The notes beneath the pieces were generated by a model. It saw nothing but the letters and a program-made list of their open reading frames with translations, ran no database searches and was not told the DNA's origin. DNA of 64,000 nucleotides from Altererythrobacter sp. (GTDB taxonomy: Bacteria; Pseudomonadota; Alphaproteobacteria; Sphingomonadales; Sphingomonadaceae), in NCBI GenBank assembly GCA_017308255.1, contig JAFKFN010000007.1, positions 1 through 64,000 on the forward strand, read 5' to 3'. A program made the position numbers and the translations under genes. Within the stretch, counting starts at the first letter, position 1; the number at the start of each line of letters is the position of its first letter. Below are positions 1 to 8,487 of this stretch, in pieces.

Positions 1-306
1 CCAGATCGGGAATCCCGTATCGACCGAAGGGGCTGCCTGCGCGATGCCGGGATAAGCCCTGATGAAGGCCTGAACGCCGGGCAGTTCCCGCAAGCTCTGG
101 GCAAGCGCGATCAGCAGGACCAACCCGGCCGCCCCGATCGGGATGCTCCAGAGGATGTTGAACCAGCGCCGGCCGATCCTGATCTGGGGAATGACGCCCC
201 ATCGCGGAGGAAGCCAATGGGACAGGACAACCCGGTCGTCCGCAGCGCTCAAGGTAGAGGCTATCGCATCGTGATCGGGCGGCTTGATCTTGACCGAGTC
301 AGGCAT
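1..306 (-). CDS. Partial membrane oxidoreductase (cytochrome b / molybdopterin type), N-terminus only
   Basis: Only the first 102 codons lie in the window; the gene runs off the left edge. Reading starts at the ATG at 306 (MPDSVKIKPPDHD) with AGGAGCGG and GGAAAGGG stretches upstream. A basic stretch containing IGRRWFN precedes a hydrophobic segment at about residues 48-70, as in a cytochrome b561-like membrane anchor. From memory the opening resembles sphingomonad proteins that join a b-type cytochrome module to a molybdopterin (sulfite-oxidase-like) domain, but no haem or molybdopterin residue is visible here, so the function is inferred. An EcfG-like promoter candidate lies about 84 bp upstream. 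Confidence 0.45.
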   Translation of the reverse strand, partial: MPDSVKIKPPDHDAIASTLSAADDRVVLSHWLPPRWGVIPQIRIGRRWFNILWSIPIGAAGLVLLIALAQSLRELPGVQAFIRAYPGIAQAAPSVDTGFPIW

Positions 307-389
307 CCTGCATCGCCCTTTCCGCTCCTGATCCTCTGAGGGGCCGTGGTGGCGGCCGCCTGGCGCGCCGAAGCGAGCGCCGGCGTCGA

Positions 390-415
390 AGCGAGCCATG
401 CGTGGGAAAAGTTCC
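390..415 (-). promoter_or_regulatory. Possible EcfG-type stress promoter (weak)
   Basis: On the minus strand GGAAC (415-411) is followed after 17 bases by CGCT (393-390). The alphaproteobacterial general-stress sigma EcfG recognises GGAAC-N16/17-CGTT, so the -10 has one mismatch. It points at the oxidoreductase starting at 306. Confidence 0.25.
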
Positions 416-516
416 GATTCCTCGGCGAAAAGGGGAGAGGTCGTCCGGCCGGAGATCGGCGGGGCCAGGCATCGAGCCGGCCAGGCGGATGATATTCCGC
501 ACAAAACTGAGAGAGA

Positions 517-590
517 TGGAGGCCCGAGCCGGAATCGAACCGGCGTGCAAGGATTTGCAGTCCTCTGCGTAACCACTCCGCCATCGGGCC
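517..590 (-). tRNA. tRNA-Cys (GCA)
   Basis: The minus strand folds as a full cloverleaf. The acceptor stem GGCCCGA pairs with TCGGGCC, the T-loop contains GTTCGATTCC, and the anticodon GCA sits at 558-556. Discriminator U and an encoded CCA end follow (520-517). U at the discriminator position is typical of bacterial tRNA-Cys. Confidence 0.97.
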
Positions 591-703
591 GGAACCGGCG
601 CCCCTAGCGAATGGGGGCGGGGCGCGCAACGTTCATTCGCCGGCCGCGCTTGCCCCGCTTCGTGGTAATCGTTAGCTCGCGAAGCGACAGGCGGATGAGA
701 GCG

Positions 704-2176
704 ATGGCCGAAGACGTAAAGATGCAGCGGATCGCCGGGCACGGCGAGGATCGATTCCTCGGTTCCGACGTGTTCGAAAGCGCTGGCCGCAATTTGCCGC
801 CCCCCCGGCGTGGCGGCACCGTGCGCGAGGATGCGCGCGAGATCGACGTTTATCACACTTGCGACGTGGCGGTGATCGGCGGCGGCCCGGCGGGCTGCGC
901 GGCGGCCTGGGCGGCGGCCAGGGCCGGCGCGGACGTGACGCTGGTGGAGCGATACAACTGCCTGGGCGGGCTTTCCACCGGCGGTCTGGTCATGTGGATC
1001 GACCGCATGACCGACTGGCAGGGCAACCACGTGATCCAGGGCTTCGCGCGCGAGTTCATCGAGCGGATGCCGCCCGAGGCGGTGGCCGGCCCGCCGCGCG
1101 CGGACTGGGGCAGCCGGGACGCGGCCAAGTTCGCTTACTGGGGCCAGCGCACCACCGCCTTCCACGGCATCGTGCAATGGGCGCCGACGCTGGATCCCGA
1201 GCGGATGAAGCTCAACAACCAGGAGATGCTGCTGCAATCGGGCGTCAGGATCGTGTTCCACGCCTGGGCGGCGCGGCCGCTGGTGGAAGACGGCGCGGCC
1301 AAGGGCGTGATCTTCGAAAGCAAGGCCGGGCGCCAGGCGATCCTGGCCAAGGTGGTAGTCGACACCACGGGCGACGGCGACATGTTCGCCCGCGCCGGGG
1401 CGGACTTCGATACCGATATCGAGGAAGGCGACGTCCACCATTCGATGAACACCGGCTGGGTGCTGGGCGGCGTGGACATGGATCGGTGGATCGACTGGAA
1501 AGTCCATCATCCCGAGCAGCTGCGCGACTTCATGGAGCGCGGGCGGCAGGAACTGGGCTTCTTCCAGACGCCTTACGTGAGCTGGCGCAAGGACATCGCC
1601 CTGTTCCTGGGGCCGCGCCAGTCGGGCCTTTCCGCGCTGGACGTGGACGACATGACCGAAGTGGAAATCCGCAGCCATCGGCTGATGGAAGGCCACTGCC
1701 AGTTCTTTCGCCGCCACGCGCCGGGGTTCGAGGCGGTCTATTCGCTGCAAAGCGCCAGCCAGCTGGGCGTGCGCCATACGCGGCGGCTGGCGGGCGTCGG
1801 ACGGATCGAGCGGAAGGACTGGGGCGATGGCACCCCGCGTGCCGACGAGGTGGGTGTCAGCCCTTCGATCAGCCCCAAGTTCCCGGTGGTCTCCGTCCCC
1901 TATGGCTGCCTGATCCCGCGCGCGCTGGACGGGTTGCTGGCGGCCGGGCGGCATATCTCGTGCGACGCGAACAGCCACGGCTTCATGCGCGAGATTCCGC
2001 AATGCTGGCTGACCGGCCACGCGGCGGGCGTGGGCGCGGCGGTGGCGGCGAACCGGGGCCTGCGGCCGCGAGAGGTGGACGTGGACGAAGTGCGCGCGAT
2101 CCTGCGGCAACAGGGCGCGCATCTGAGCGACGACGCGGCGGTGCACGCCGCCGGGCAGGCCCAGGCCGCCGAATGA
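704..2176 (+). CDS. FAD-dependent oxidoreductase (FAD_oxidored family)
   Basis: About 490 residues. A Rossmann FAD-binding motif (VAVIGGGPAGCAAAWAAA, near residues 53-70) lies close to the N-terminus with the ribose-binding glutamate in TLVERYNCLGG. A later DTTGDGDMFARAGADF motif and a C-terminal GHAAGVGAAVAA segment match the pfam12831 FAD_oxidored family, flavoproteins of largely unassigned substrate. I chose the ATG at 704 because AGGCGG lies 9 nt upstream; an ATG at 695 sits directly on that Shine-Dalgarno. The gene diverges from tRNA-Cys, and the membrane-protein gene that follows may share its transcript. The substrate cannot be told from sequence. Confidence 0.75.
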   Translation: MAEDVKMQRIAGHGEDRFLGSDVFESAGRNLPPPRRGGTVREDAREIDVYHTCDVAVIGGGPAGCAAAWAAARAGADVTLVERYNCLGGLSTGGLVMWIDRMTDWQGNHVIQGFAREFIERMPPEAVAGPPRADWGSRDAAKFAYWGQRTTAFHGIVQWAPTLDPERMKLNNQEMLLQSGVRIVFHAWAARPLVEDGAAKGVIFESKAGRQAILAKVVVDTTGDGDMFARAGADFDTDIEEGDVHHSMNTGWVLGGVDMDRWIDWKVHHPEQLRDFMERGRQELGFFQTPYVSWRKDIALFLGPRQSGLSALDVDDMTEVEIRSHRLMEGHCQFFRRHAPGFEAVYSLQSASQLGVRHTRRLAGVGRIERKDWGDGTPRADEVGVSPSISPKFPVVSVPYGCLIPRALDGLLAAGRHISCDANSHGFMREIPQCWLTGHAAGVGAAVAANRGLRPREVDVDEVRAILRQQGAHLSDDAAVHAAGQAQAAE

Positions 2177-2227
2177 GCGCGGCCCGTTCCATCCGCCCGG
2201 CGGGCTGAAGCGGCGGAAGGGGGCATA

Positions 2228-2797
2228 ATGGGCGATTGGCATGTGGGCATCGGCGATCCGACTTTCCTGGGCTGGTTCACCGTGGCCGCCTATGCCGCCA
2301 CGGCGCTGCTGTGCCTTCGCGGCTTCCGGCTTGCCTCCGCGCCCGTTCCGCCGACGCGCAAGGGCATCCTGGCGGCGCGCATGCGGCGGCGGTTCTGGCT
2401 GGTCACCGCGGTGATCCTCGTCGCGCTCGGCATCAACAAGCAGCTCGACCTTCAAAGCCTGGTGCTCAACCTGGGCAGGACGCTGGCCAAGAGCGAGGGT
2501 TGGTATGAAAGCCGGCGAGCGGTGCAGTATGCCTTCATCGTCGGCGTGGCCGTGGCGGGGACCGCCGCCGTCGCCGCCCTGCTGTGGCTGTTCCGGCGGG
2601 GCGGCGCCTGGGTGCGGCTGGCGCAGTTCGGCCTCGTTACCCTCTGCACCTTCGTGATCGTTCGTGCCGCCTCGTTCCACCATGTGGACATGATGCTGGG
2701 GAAGGACATCGGGTTCTTTCGCCTGAACCATGTGCTGGAGCTGGGCGGGATCGCCCTGATCGCCGTGGGGGCCGTTGGAGGGGGCGCCCGGCACTGA
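2228..2797 (+). CDS. Five-helix membrane protein of unknown function
   Basis: A 189-residue protein with about five hydrophobic segments (near residues 14-32, 56-72, 101-122, 132-148 and 166-184), presumably in the inner membrane. A GGAAGGGGG ribosome-binding site precedes the ATG, and the gene starts 51 nt after the FAD oxidoreductase, so it is probably co-transcribed. I see no catalytic motif and do not recognise a named family. Confidence 0.6.
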   Translation: MGDWHVGIGDPTFLGWFTVAAYAATALLCLRGFRLASAPVPPTRKGILAARMRRRFWLVTAVILVALGINKQLDLQSLVLNLGRTLAKSEGWYESRRAVQYAFIVGVAVAGTAAVAALLWLFRRGGAWVRLAQFGLVTLCTFVIVRAASFHHVDMMLGKDIGFFRLNHVLELGGIALIAVGAVGGGARH

Positions 2798-2853
2798 TCG
2801 GGCCGGGCAAGGAAACGAGTCGTCCCGTTCCGCCCCGGGTTCGCGTGGCCGGG

Positions 2854-2919
2854 GTGTTGACACATGTGACACTGTCCAGAAGGGAGTGTCACCTTACCTC
2901 CGAAAGCGTCACCTTGCCT
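2854..2919. promoter_or_regulatory. Inverted and direct repeats, probable operator or leader structure
   Basis: This 263-nt gap (2798-3060) holds GTGACACT (2866-2873) inverted as AGTGTCAC (2885-2892), an 8-bp stem with an 11-nt loop. A 12-mer GTCACCTTRCCT then occurs at 2888 and 2908, exactly 20 bp apart. TTGACA at 2857-2862 could be a -35 box. The array suggests a regulator site on one face of the helix upstream of the gene at 3061. Nothing else is visible in the gap. Confidence 0.4.
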
Positions 2920-3060
2920 GGAAAGAATGGGCGGTTTTTCCGGGGGTTGGGTTGGCGAATGCGGCATGGGGGCTGGCTGACATGATCGCCCCTCTGTAGG
3001 AAAGCGTCTTTCAATGGATGGCGGGTGCGACATGGGATCGGGCACGTGACAAGGGCCGCG

Positions 3061-4332
3061 ATGACTTCGACCATGACCGCACAGCAGCCTTCTCCCTGGC
3101 CCCGGCGCCTGCGCCGCGTGGCCCTTGCCCTGCTGCTGCTGATCGCCTTGGTCGCCGTCCTGTTCATCGGCGTCACCCCCACGGTGGAACCGCGCGCGCG
3201 GCCGACGGCGCGGGACATCGCGGCCGCGCGCGGAATCTGGAGCCAGATCGAGGCCGTCCGCGCGCCGGACAAGCCCGTGCGCATAAGGCTGGACAGCAAG
3301 GCGATCAGCGGCCTTACCGCCCTGGCGAGCGATGCCACGGGCAAGGCGCGGTTCGACGGCGCGGTGGACGGGGGCGTGCTGGCCGCGAAAGCCAGCATTG
3401 CGCTTCCCTTGGGGCTATGGATCAACGCGGATGCCAGCGTGACCGGGCGGCACGGCGGCTTTCCGGCCTATCGCCTGAAAGTGGGCCGGGTGAGCTTTCC
3501 GCCCGTGGCCGGGCGCTGGTTCGCGGAGCTGGGCCGATGGGTGCTGCGGCTCAAGGGCGTCAACATTCCTCCGCTCGACACCATCGTCCGCCAGGTCAGC
3601 GTGACGGAGCATGCGGTGCTTGCCGATCTGGCGCTGACGGGCAGCAGCGGGATGGTACACGGGCTGATCTCCGCCGCCGGCCAGACTGTCGATGCCCCGC
3701 TGGTGAGCGCGATCTATTGCCGGATCGCGGCGGCCGAGAAGGAAACGCCGGCGAAGACGCTGTCGGAACTCGTGGCCCGGACTTTTGCCCGGGCGCAGGC
3801 GAGCGAAACGCAGGCGCAGACCCGGGCGGCATTCGTCGCGCTTTCATTCTATGTCGTGGGTGAGCAGGCCGAGGCGCTGGTCCCCAAGGCGGCCGTGCTG
3901 GCGAAGGCCTGCCCCCGTCCCGGCCGCGCGATCACTTTGCAGCAGCGCGAGGACCTGGCCAAGCACTGGGCCTTTTCGGCCGGGCTGACCGCCGTGCTGG
4001 GCGAGGATACCACCAGCAGCCTGGGCGAATGGAAGGAACTGCGCGACAGCCTTCCCGAAGGCTCCGGCTTTTCCTTCATCGATCTGGCCGCGGATCGTTC
4101 GGGCATGCAGACGGCGCTTCGCGCGCTCGACCCGGCAAGCGCCGCGCAGACCCTCGCCGCGCTGCGCAAGGCCGGCGAGGACGACCTGTTGCCGCAAGCC
4201 CTGCTGCGCGAGCCGGAAGGGCTTTCGGAAACCTCCTTCGTCGATCGCTACGGCGGCCTGGACCGGAAGCACTACCGCGAGGCCGTCATTGCGATCGACC
4301 GGGTCCTGGCGCAGAACAGGGGCGCGAACTGA
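3061..4332 (+). CDS. Membrane-anchored hypothetical protein
   Basis: About 423 residues from the ATG at 3061 (an in-frame ATG at 3025 is possible but has no better ribosome-binding site). A basic stretch (PWPRRLRRVAL) leads into a single transmembrane helix at about residues 19-37, and the remaining 380 residues should be periplasmic. The C-terminal half is alanine-rich and helical, with QTRAAFVALSFYVVGEQAE and GGLDRKHYREAVIAIDRV segments. I do not recognise the family. It is followed 17 nt later by a YqeY-like gene, suggesting a two-gene transcript. Confidence 0.55.
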   Translation: MTSTMTAQQPSPWPRRLRRVALALLLLIALVAVLFIGVTPTVEPRARPTARDIAAARGIWSQIEAVRAPDKPVRIRLDSKAISGLTALASDATGKARFDGAVDGGVLAAKASIALPLGLWINADASVTGRHGGFPAYRLKVGRVSFPPVAGRWFAELGRWVLRLKGVNIPPLDTIVRQVSVTEHAVLADLALTGSSGMVHGLISAAGQTVDAPLVSAIYCRIAAAEKETPAKTLSELVARTFARAQASETQAQTRAAFVALSFYVVGEQAEALVPKAAVLAKACPRPGRAITLQQREDLAKHWAFSAGLTAVLGEDTTSSLGEWKELRDSLPEGSGFSFIDLAADRSGMQTALRALDPASAAQTLAALRKAGEDDLLPQALLREPEGLSETSFVDRYGGLDRKHYREAVIAIDRVLAQNRGAN

Positions 4333-4349
4333 GGATCAGGAGACGGGCG

Positions 4350-4700
4350 GTGCTTTCGGCGGTGGAGATGAAAGCGCGGATGCGCGGCGATCTGCTGGGC
4401 GCGCTGAAGGCCAAGCGGGCCGACGAGATCGCCGTGCTCCGCTCGCTCCTCGCCGCCATCGACAATGCCGAGGCCCCGCCCATCGACACGGCGCCGGCAT
4501 TCGGAACCTCGGCCGAAGTGGAAAGGCTGCTCCTGACCGAGGCCCAACTCCGGGAGGTGCTGCGACGGGAAATGGAGGAACGCGAGCAAGCGGCCGAGGA
4601 ATTGGCCCGCCTGGGGCAAGGCGATCATGCTGACGCGCTGCTCCGCCAGGCGGAAATCGCCGCGCGCTATTTCACGCCGGATGCCGGGACGACCGGGTGA
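4350..4700 (+). CDS. GatB/YqeY-domain protein
   Basis: A 116-residue protein. The N-terminus (MKARMRGDLLGALKAKR, then LRSLLAAIDNAEAPP) and the later LREVLRREMEEREQAAEEL segment follow the YqeY family, which resembles the tRNA-binding tail of the GatB amidotransferase subunit. I place the start at GTG 4350 because AGGAG lies 7 nt upstream; the internal ATG at 4368 lacks such a site. Family members are usually near 150 residues, so this one is short. Its cellular role is not established. Confidence 0.65.
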   Translation: MLSAVEMKARMRGDLLGALKAKRADEIAVLRSLLAAIDNAEAPPIDTAPAFGTSAEVERLLLTEAQLREVLRREMEEREQAAEELARLGQGDHADALLRQAEIAARYFTPDAGTTG

Positions 4701-4876
4701 GGTGTCAGGTGGCCGGGTGGTGGTGGCGGCGGCGAGCTGGGTGAAAGGTGCCCTCTGCTGCTGCCGGTGCTCGTTGACGGCACCTGGCTAACAGCGTTAA
4801 CCTGGGACTTTCCGAGGGAAGGATCGTGTGTCTTGACCGTTTCGGAATACGCGCGCGCCAGATGGCCAGGTGAGGC

Positions 4877-5209
4877 GTGCCCGTAGGCGCGCTGCCGCCG
4901 GCCATTGTGGCTGTTCCGGTAGTTCCGGAATCCGTCGCCGCCGCCGGCCCGGTTTATGGACCTGTCGATACCGAAGCCCGATCGGAAACAGGCCGGGCGC
5001 AAAGCGATTGTCCCCAGCCGACAGCTGACGAAATCGTCGTCTGTGCGGAAGTGGACAATGACCAATATCGGCTCGGCCGCATCGAACCGCCGGCCACTGC
5101 CCGGAACGGATTGAATGAGGCGTTGAATTTCAGGATCGGCAATCTGGAACTCGGGTCCATCGACAAGGGGGACGGGACCAGGGTGTTCGGATTACGCCTG
5201 AAATTTTAG
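4877..5209 (+). CDS. Small hypothetical protein with CP..DEIVVC signature
   Basis: About 110 residues starting at GTG 4877 behind an AGGTGAGG stretch. The central part, DCPQPTADEIVVCAEVDND followed by YRLGRIEPP, is a pattern I associate with small exported sphingomonad proteins of unknown role; two cysteines could form a disulfide. No clear signal peptide is seen from this start, so the true start may lie further upstream. The preceding 176 nt (4701-4876) hold only a 7-bp inverted repeat, AGGTGCC/GGCACCT. Confidence 0.4.
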   Translation: MPVGALPPAIVAVPVVPESVAAAGPVYGPVDTEARSETGRAQSDCPQPTADEIVVCAEVDNDQYRLGRIEPPATARNGLNEALNFRIGNLELGSIDKGDGTRVFGLRLKF

Positions 5210-5241
5210 AGGAGAGGCGCCGATCCCTCCACCCCTTGCTT

Positions 5242-5263
5242 CGTCATTGCGAGCGAAATGACG
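5242..5263. repeat. Collapsed palindromic repeat remnant
   Basis: CGTCATTGCGAGCG followed at once by AAATGACG. These are the two outer ends of the class A palindromic element found whole at 22061, 49289 and 58769, with the middle missing. Confidence 0.6.
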
Positions 5264-5308
5264 CTTGAGGGCTGGGCGATCAGGAGGGCCGGCCGGACAA
5301 TCGCGCCC

Positions 5309-6964
5309 TCAGCCGCTTGGCGGCAGCAGGACGCCGCCGGTGCTCATGGGTTGGACGTCCTGGCGGAAATTGGCGAGGTAGCCCGTGGCGGGGTTGAGGT
5401 AGCCGGGGGCTTCGCGGGCAGCGAGTTCATCGGCGGGGACGTCGATATCGATCGAGCGCCTGGCGACGCTGATGCGGATCGTGTCGCCGTCGCGCACTTT
5501 GCCGATGGGGCCGCCGGTGGCCGCCTCGGGCGCGACTTCGGCGACGGTGAGGCCCTTGAGGCACAGGCCCGAAAGCTGGCCATCGGTGACGAAGGCGGTG
5601 GTCTTGGCCAGGCCGGCGGCATCGAGCGCGAAGAGGATCACGCTGGCGCTTCCGCCCATGGCCGGGCCGCCCTTGAGGCCCTGGTTGCGGGCGACGACCA
5701 CGTCGCCGGGCTGGACCTTGCCTTCGGCGATGGCGTCCATGCACAGATCCACGCTCTCGAACACGCGCGCGGGGCCGGAGAACTCTTCGGGCCGGGAGCC
5801 GTCGCGAATGCCCAGGCGGACCACGGCGGTTTCGGCGAAGTTGCCCTTGAGAATGGCGATGGCGGGGCCGGGGCCCACGGGATCGGCCAGCGGGCGGATC
5901 ACGTCCGGCCCGGGAATCTCGTATCCGGCGAGGTTTTCGGCCAGCGTCTTGCCGGTGCAGGTGAGCACTGAGGTGTCGATCCGGCTTTCGAGCCGCTTGA
6001 GCACGGCGCGGGCGCCGCCGGCATCCTCGAACCGTTCGATCCGCACATCGCCGGTGGGGCGCACGGCGGAAAGGACCGGCACGTCGCTCATCTCTTCCCA
6101 CAGGGCGAAGACGTCTATGTCGCTTTCCGCCTCGATCGCGGTGGCCTGGAGGTGCTTGATGGCGTTGATCGAGCCGGAGACTGCCAGCACGGTGGCAATG
6201 GCGTTGCGGAAGGCGCCATGGGTGAGGATCTGGCGCGGGCGCAAGTCCTCGTGGACCATCTGCACGATGCGGCGGGCGGCTTCGCGCGCGTTGGCCTGCA
6301 TCTTCGCACTGTTGGCGCGCACCGGGGCGTGGCCGGGCAAGGCCATGCCGAGAGCCTCCACCACCGAGTGCATCGTGTTGGCGGTGGCCATGCCGGCGCA
6401 GACGCCGGGGCCGCGAATGGCGTTTTCGGCCATCTGCGCCACGGGGAACTTCGGCTTGGCGCCGAAGCGTTCGCCGACCGAGCCCGACCACACATCCTCG
6501 ACATCGACCGGCTGGCCGTCGATCTCGCCCGCCGGCTGGTAGCCGCCGATGACGAGCAAGGTGGGGATGTTCAGCCGGGCGGCGGCCATGAGGTGGCCCG
6601 GCGGCGTCTTGTCGCAGCTGGTCAGGCAGATCATGCCGTCGAGCAGGGCGGCTTCGACCTGCACTTCGATATCGTTGGCGATGATGTCACGCCCGGCCAG
6701 GATGTAGCTGCCGCGCTTGGCCGCGCCGGTGATGAAATCGCTGGGCGCGGCGGTGCGCACTTCGAACGGCACACCGCCGGCGGCGCGGATTTCCTCCTTC
6801 ACGATGCGGGCGATCCCGTCGAGATGGGCATAGCAGATCGCCAGCTCGCTGGAGCTGTTGACCACCGCGATCTTCGGCTTCTCCATGTCTTCGGCGCTGA
6901 GGCCGAGCGCCTTCCAGTTGGCGCGGCGGCCGGGGGTGTTGGCGGCGAGGGAGCGCAAGGTCAT
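5309..6964 (-). CDS. IlvD/Edd-family dehydratase (sugar-acid or dihydroxy-acid type)
   Basis: A 551-residue homologue of dihydroxy-acid and sugar-acid dehydratases. The three iron-sulfur cysteine regions are present: ELAICYAHLDG, LTSCDKTPPGH and GVCAGMATANTMH. The serine of the C-terminal VTDGQLSG motif, which acts as base in the family, is kept, but the usual SGGS/SGAS continuation is SGLC. Its ATG overlaps the TGA of the upstream transporter (ATGA, 6964-6961), so the two are translationally coupled. That pairing makes a catabolic sugar-acid or hydroxy-acid substrate more likely than branched-chain amino-acid synthesis. It is a paralogue of edd at 34.7 kb. Confidence 0.8.
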   Translation of the reverse strand: MTLRSLAANTPGRRANWKALGLSAEDMEKPKIAVVNSSSELAICYAHLDGIARIVKEEIRAAGGVPFEVRTAAPSDFITGAAKRGSYILAGRDIIANDIEVQVEAALLDGMICLTSCDKTPPGHLMAAARLNIPTLLVIGGYQPAGEIDGQPVDVEDVWSGSVGERFGAKPKFPVAQMAENAIRGPGVCAGMATANTMHSVVEALGMALPGHAPVRANSAKMQANAREAARRIVQMVHEDLRPRQILTHGAFRNAIATVLAVSGSINAIKHLQATAIEAESDIDVFALWEEMSDVPVLSAVRPTGDVRIERFEDAGGARAVLKRLESRIDTSVLTCTGKTLAENLAGYEIPGPDVIRPLADPVGPGPAIAILKGNFAETAVVRLGIRDGSRPEEFSGPARVFESVDLCMDAIAEGKVQPGDVVVARNQGLKGGPAMGGSASVILFALDAAGLAKTTAFVTDGQLSGLCLKGLTVAEVAPEAATGGPIGKVRDGDTIRISVARRSIDIDVPADELAAREAPGYLNPATGYLANFRQDVQPMSTGGVLLPPSG

Positions 6965-8433
6965 GCGGTTTGTTCCTGAACGGTGGCGGGCTCGTCCGCC
7001 CCATGATCGACGAGGCGCCGGGCGAACGGAGCGAGGGCCAGCACGCATATCACGACACCGGCCAGGCACACGGCGGAGAACACATAGCCATCGAGCACCT
7101 TGGCATCGCTGCCGAGGAACAGGCGCGATCCGAAATAGGGCGCGGCGACGGCGGCGAACTTGGCCATGAAGCTGGCCCATCCGCCCCCCGTGGAGCGCAC
7201 GGCGCTGGGATAGTAGATGCTGGTAATGGAGATGACGGCGGCATGCCCGGCGCCGACCAGGACCGTTCCGACCAGGATGACGGGGATGAACAGCGGGCCA
7301 CCGAGCACGGCGCCGAAGCCGATCAGCAGCAGGAAGGGAATGCCGATCAGCGGCGCGATCGTGATCCAGGCGGGGCCGCGCCTTTCAGTGAACATCAGCA
7401 GCACCACGCCGAACACCGCGCCAACCAGCCCGCCGATCGAGCCGATGTTGGTCGCCGTCTCCACGCTGAGGTCCAGCTCTTCGAGGAACAGCACGCTGAA
7501 GCTCGATTTCAGGTAGATGGCGAAGGACGAACAGAAATAGGCCACCCAGATCAGCGGGGTGATGTAAGCCAGCGGGCCACGGAACAGCTCCGCGAACTTG
7601 GCGAAGGGGTTCTGCCGGGCAGTGGTCTTGCGTTCGTCGCTCAGTTCGAAGCCGGTATAGCGCGAGACGTCCAGATCGGGATCGAACCGCTGGATCATCG
7701 GCGCGATCCGCGCCGCGGGCTTGTTCTTGGCCACCAGCCAGCGAGTCGATTCGGGCAGCGTGAACTGGAGGAAGATCGCCAGCAGGAACGTGAGCCCGCC
7801 GCAGAAGAAGAACACCGTGTGCCAGCCCGGCCCCGGCAGGAACCCGCCGAGCGCGGCGACGTGCGCGGCGTAGAACCCGTCGGCCGGGGCGAAATAGTTG
7901 GCCACCTGCCCGGCGGCCGATCCGCCGGCGCTGAAGCCCAGCATGATGATCGTGACCGAAGTGGCGCGCATGGCCTTGGGCATCGATTCGATGTTCAGCG
8001 ACCAGGCCGGCGCCAGCAGGCCGCCGATCGCCAGCCCGCCGACCAGGCGCAGGAGGATCAGCATCTCGGGCGTCTGGGCATAGCCGGTGATGAACGTCAG
8101 CACGGCGGCCAGCACGGTGCAGATCAGGATGATCGGGCGGCGCCCGACGAGATCGGCGGCATAGGACCCGACGAGGGAGCCGATCATCTGGCCGATGAAC
8201 GCCGCCATGCTGACGTTGCCCATCATGGCCTCGCTCAGCTGCATCTCGTCCCGGATATAGGGGAGCGTGTAGGCGATCAGCGAGAAATCCAGCCCGTCGA
8301 AGAACGTCACCAGGCAGGACAGGATCAGCAGCCGCCGATGGAAGGGCGTGATGCGGAGCCCTTGCAGGAACTTACCGACATCGAGGACGGACCCGCCGGC
8401 CGCGCCGGGCCTCGCCACAGTCCCCTCGTCCAT
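6961..8433 (-). CDS. MFS transporter, acid:H+ symporter-like
   Basis: A 490-residue major facilitator with about 12 transmembrane segments. The motif after helix 2 (GSYAADLVGRRP) and the first-helix FFDGLDFSLIAY stretch are like the AAHS aromatic-acid:proton symporters. GAGGAGGGAAGCAGG precedes the ATG. The stop overlaps the start of the dehydratase by 4 nt, so the transporter most likely imports that enzyme's substrate or a precursor. A 10-bp palindrome 45-55 nt upstream is a likely operator. Confidence 0.85.
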   Translation of the reverse strand: MDEGTVARPGAAGGSVLDVGKFLQGLRITPFHRRLLILSCLVTFFDGLDFSLIAYTLPYIRDEMQLSEAMMGNVSMAAFIGQMIGSLVGSYAADLVGRRPIILICTVLAAVLTFITGYAQTPEMLILLRLVGGLAIGGLLAPAWSLNIESMPKAMRATSVTIIMLGFSAGGSAAGQVANYFAPADGFYAAHVAALGGFLPGPGWHTVFFFCGGLTFLLAIFLQFTLPESTRWLVAKNKPAARIAPMIQRFDPDLDVSRYTGFELSDERKTTARQNPFAKFAELFRGPLAYITPLIWVAYFCSSFAIYLKSSFSVLFLEELDLSVETATNIGSIGGLVGAVFGVVLLMFTERRGPAWITIAPLIGIPFLLLIGFGAVLGGPLFIPVILVGTVLVGAGHAAVISITSIYYPSAVRSTGGGWASFMAKFAAVAAPYFGSRLFLGSDAKVLDGYVFSAVCLAGVVICVLALAPFARRLVDHGADEPATVQEQTA

Positions 8434-8477
8434 CCTGCTTCCCTCCTCTTGTGCGCCCCGGCTCTCCGGCCGTTTGG

Positions 8478-8487
8478 TAGCATGCTA
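8478..8487. promoter_or_regulatory. Palindromic operator TAGCATGCTA
   Basis: A perfect 10-bp palindrome in the 205-nt gap between the MFS start (8433) and the end of alaC (8639). Its position suggests a binding site for a GntR- or LacI-like repressor of the transporter-dehydratase operon. No regulator gene is adjacent. Confidence 0.4.

Noticed and set aside
299-2872. 857-residue open frame on the minus strand
   Set aside because: It lies antisense to the FAD oxidoreductase and membrane-protein genes, crosses tRNA-Cys, and its translation is Arg/His/Pro-rich without motifs: a GC-rich shadow frame.
4667-5065. 132-residue open frame on the minus strand
   Set aside because: Overlaps the plus-strand gene with the DEIVVC signature and shows no family features.
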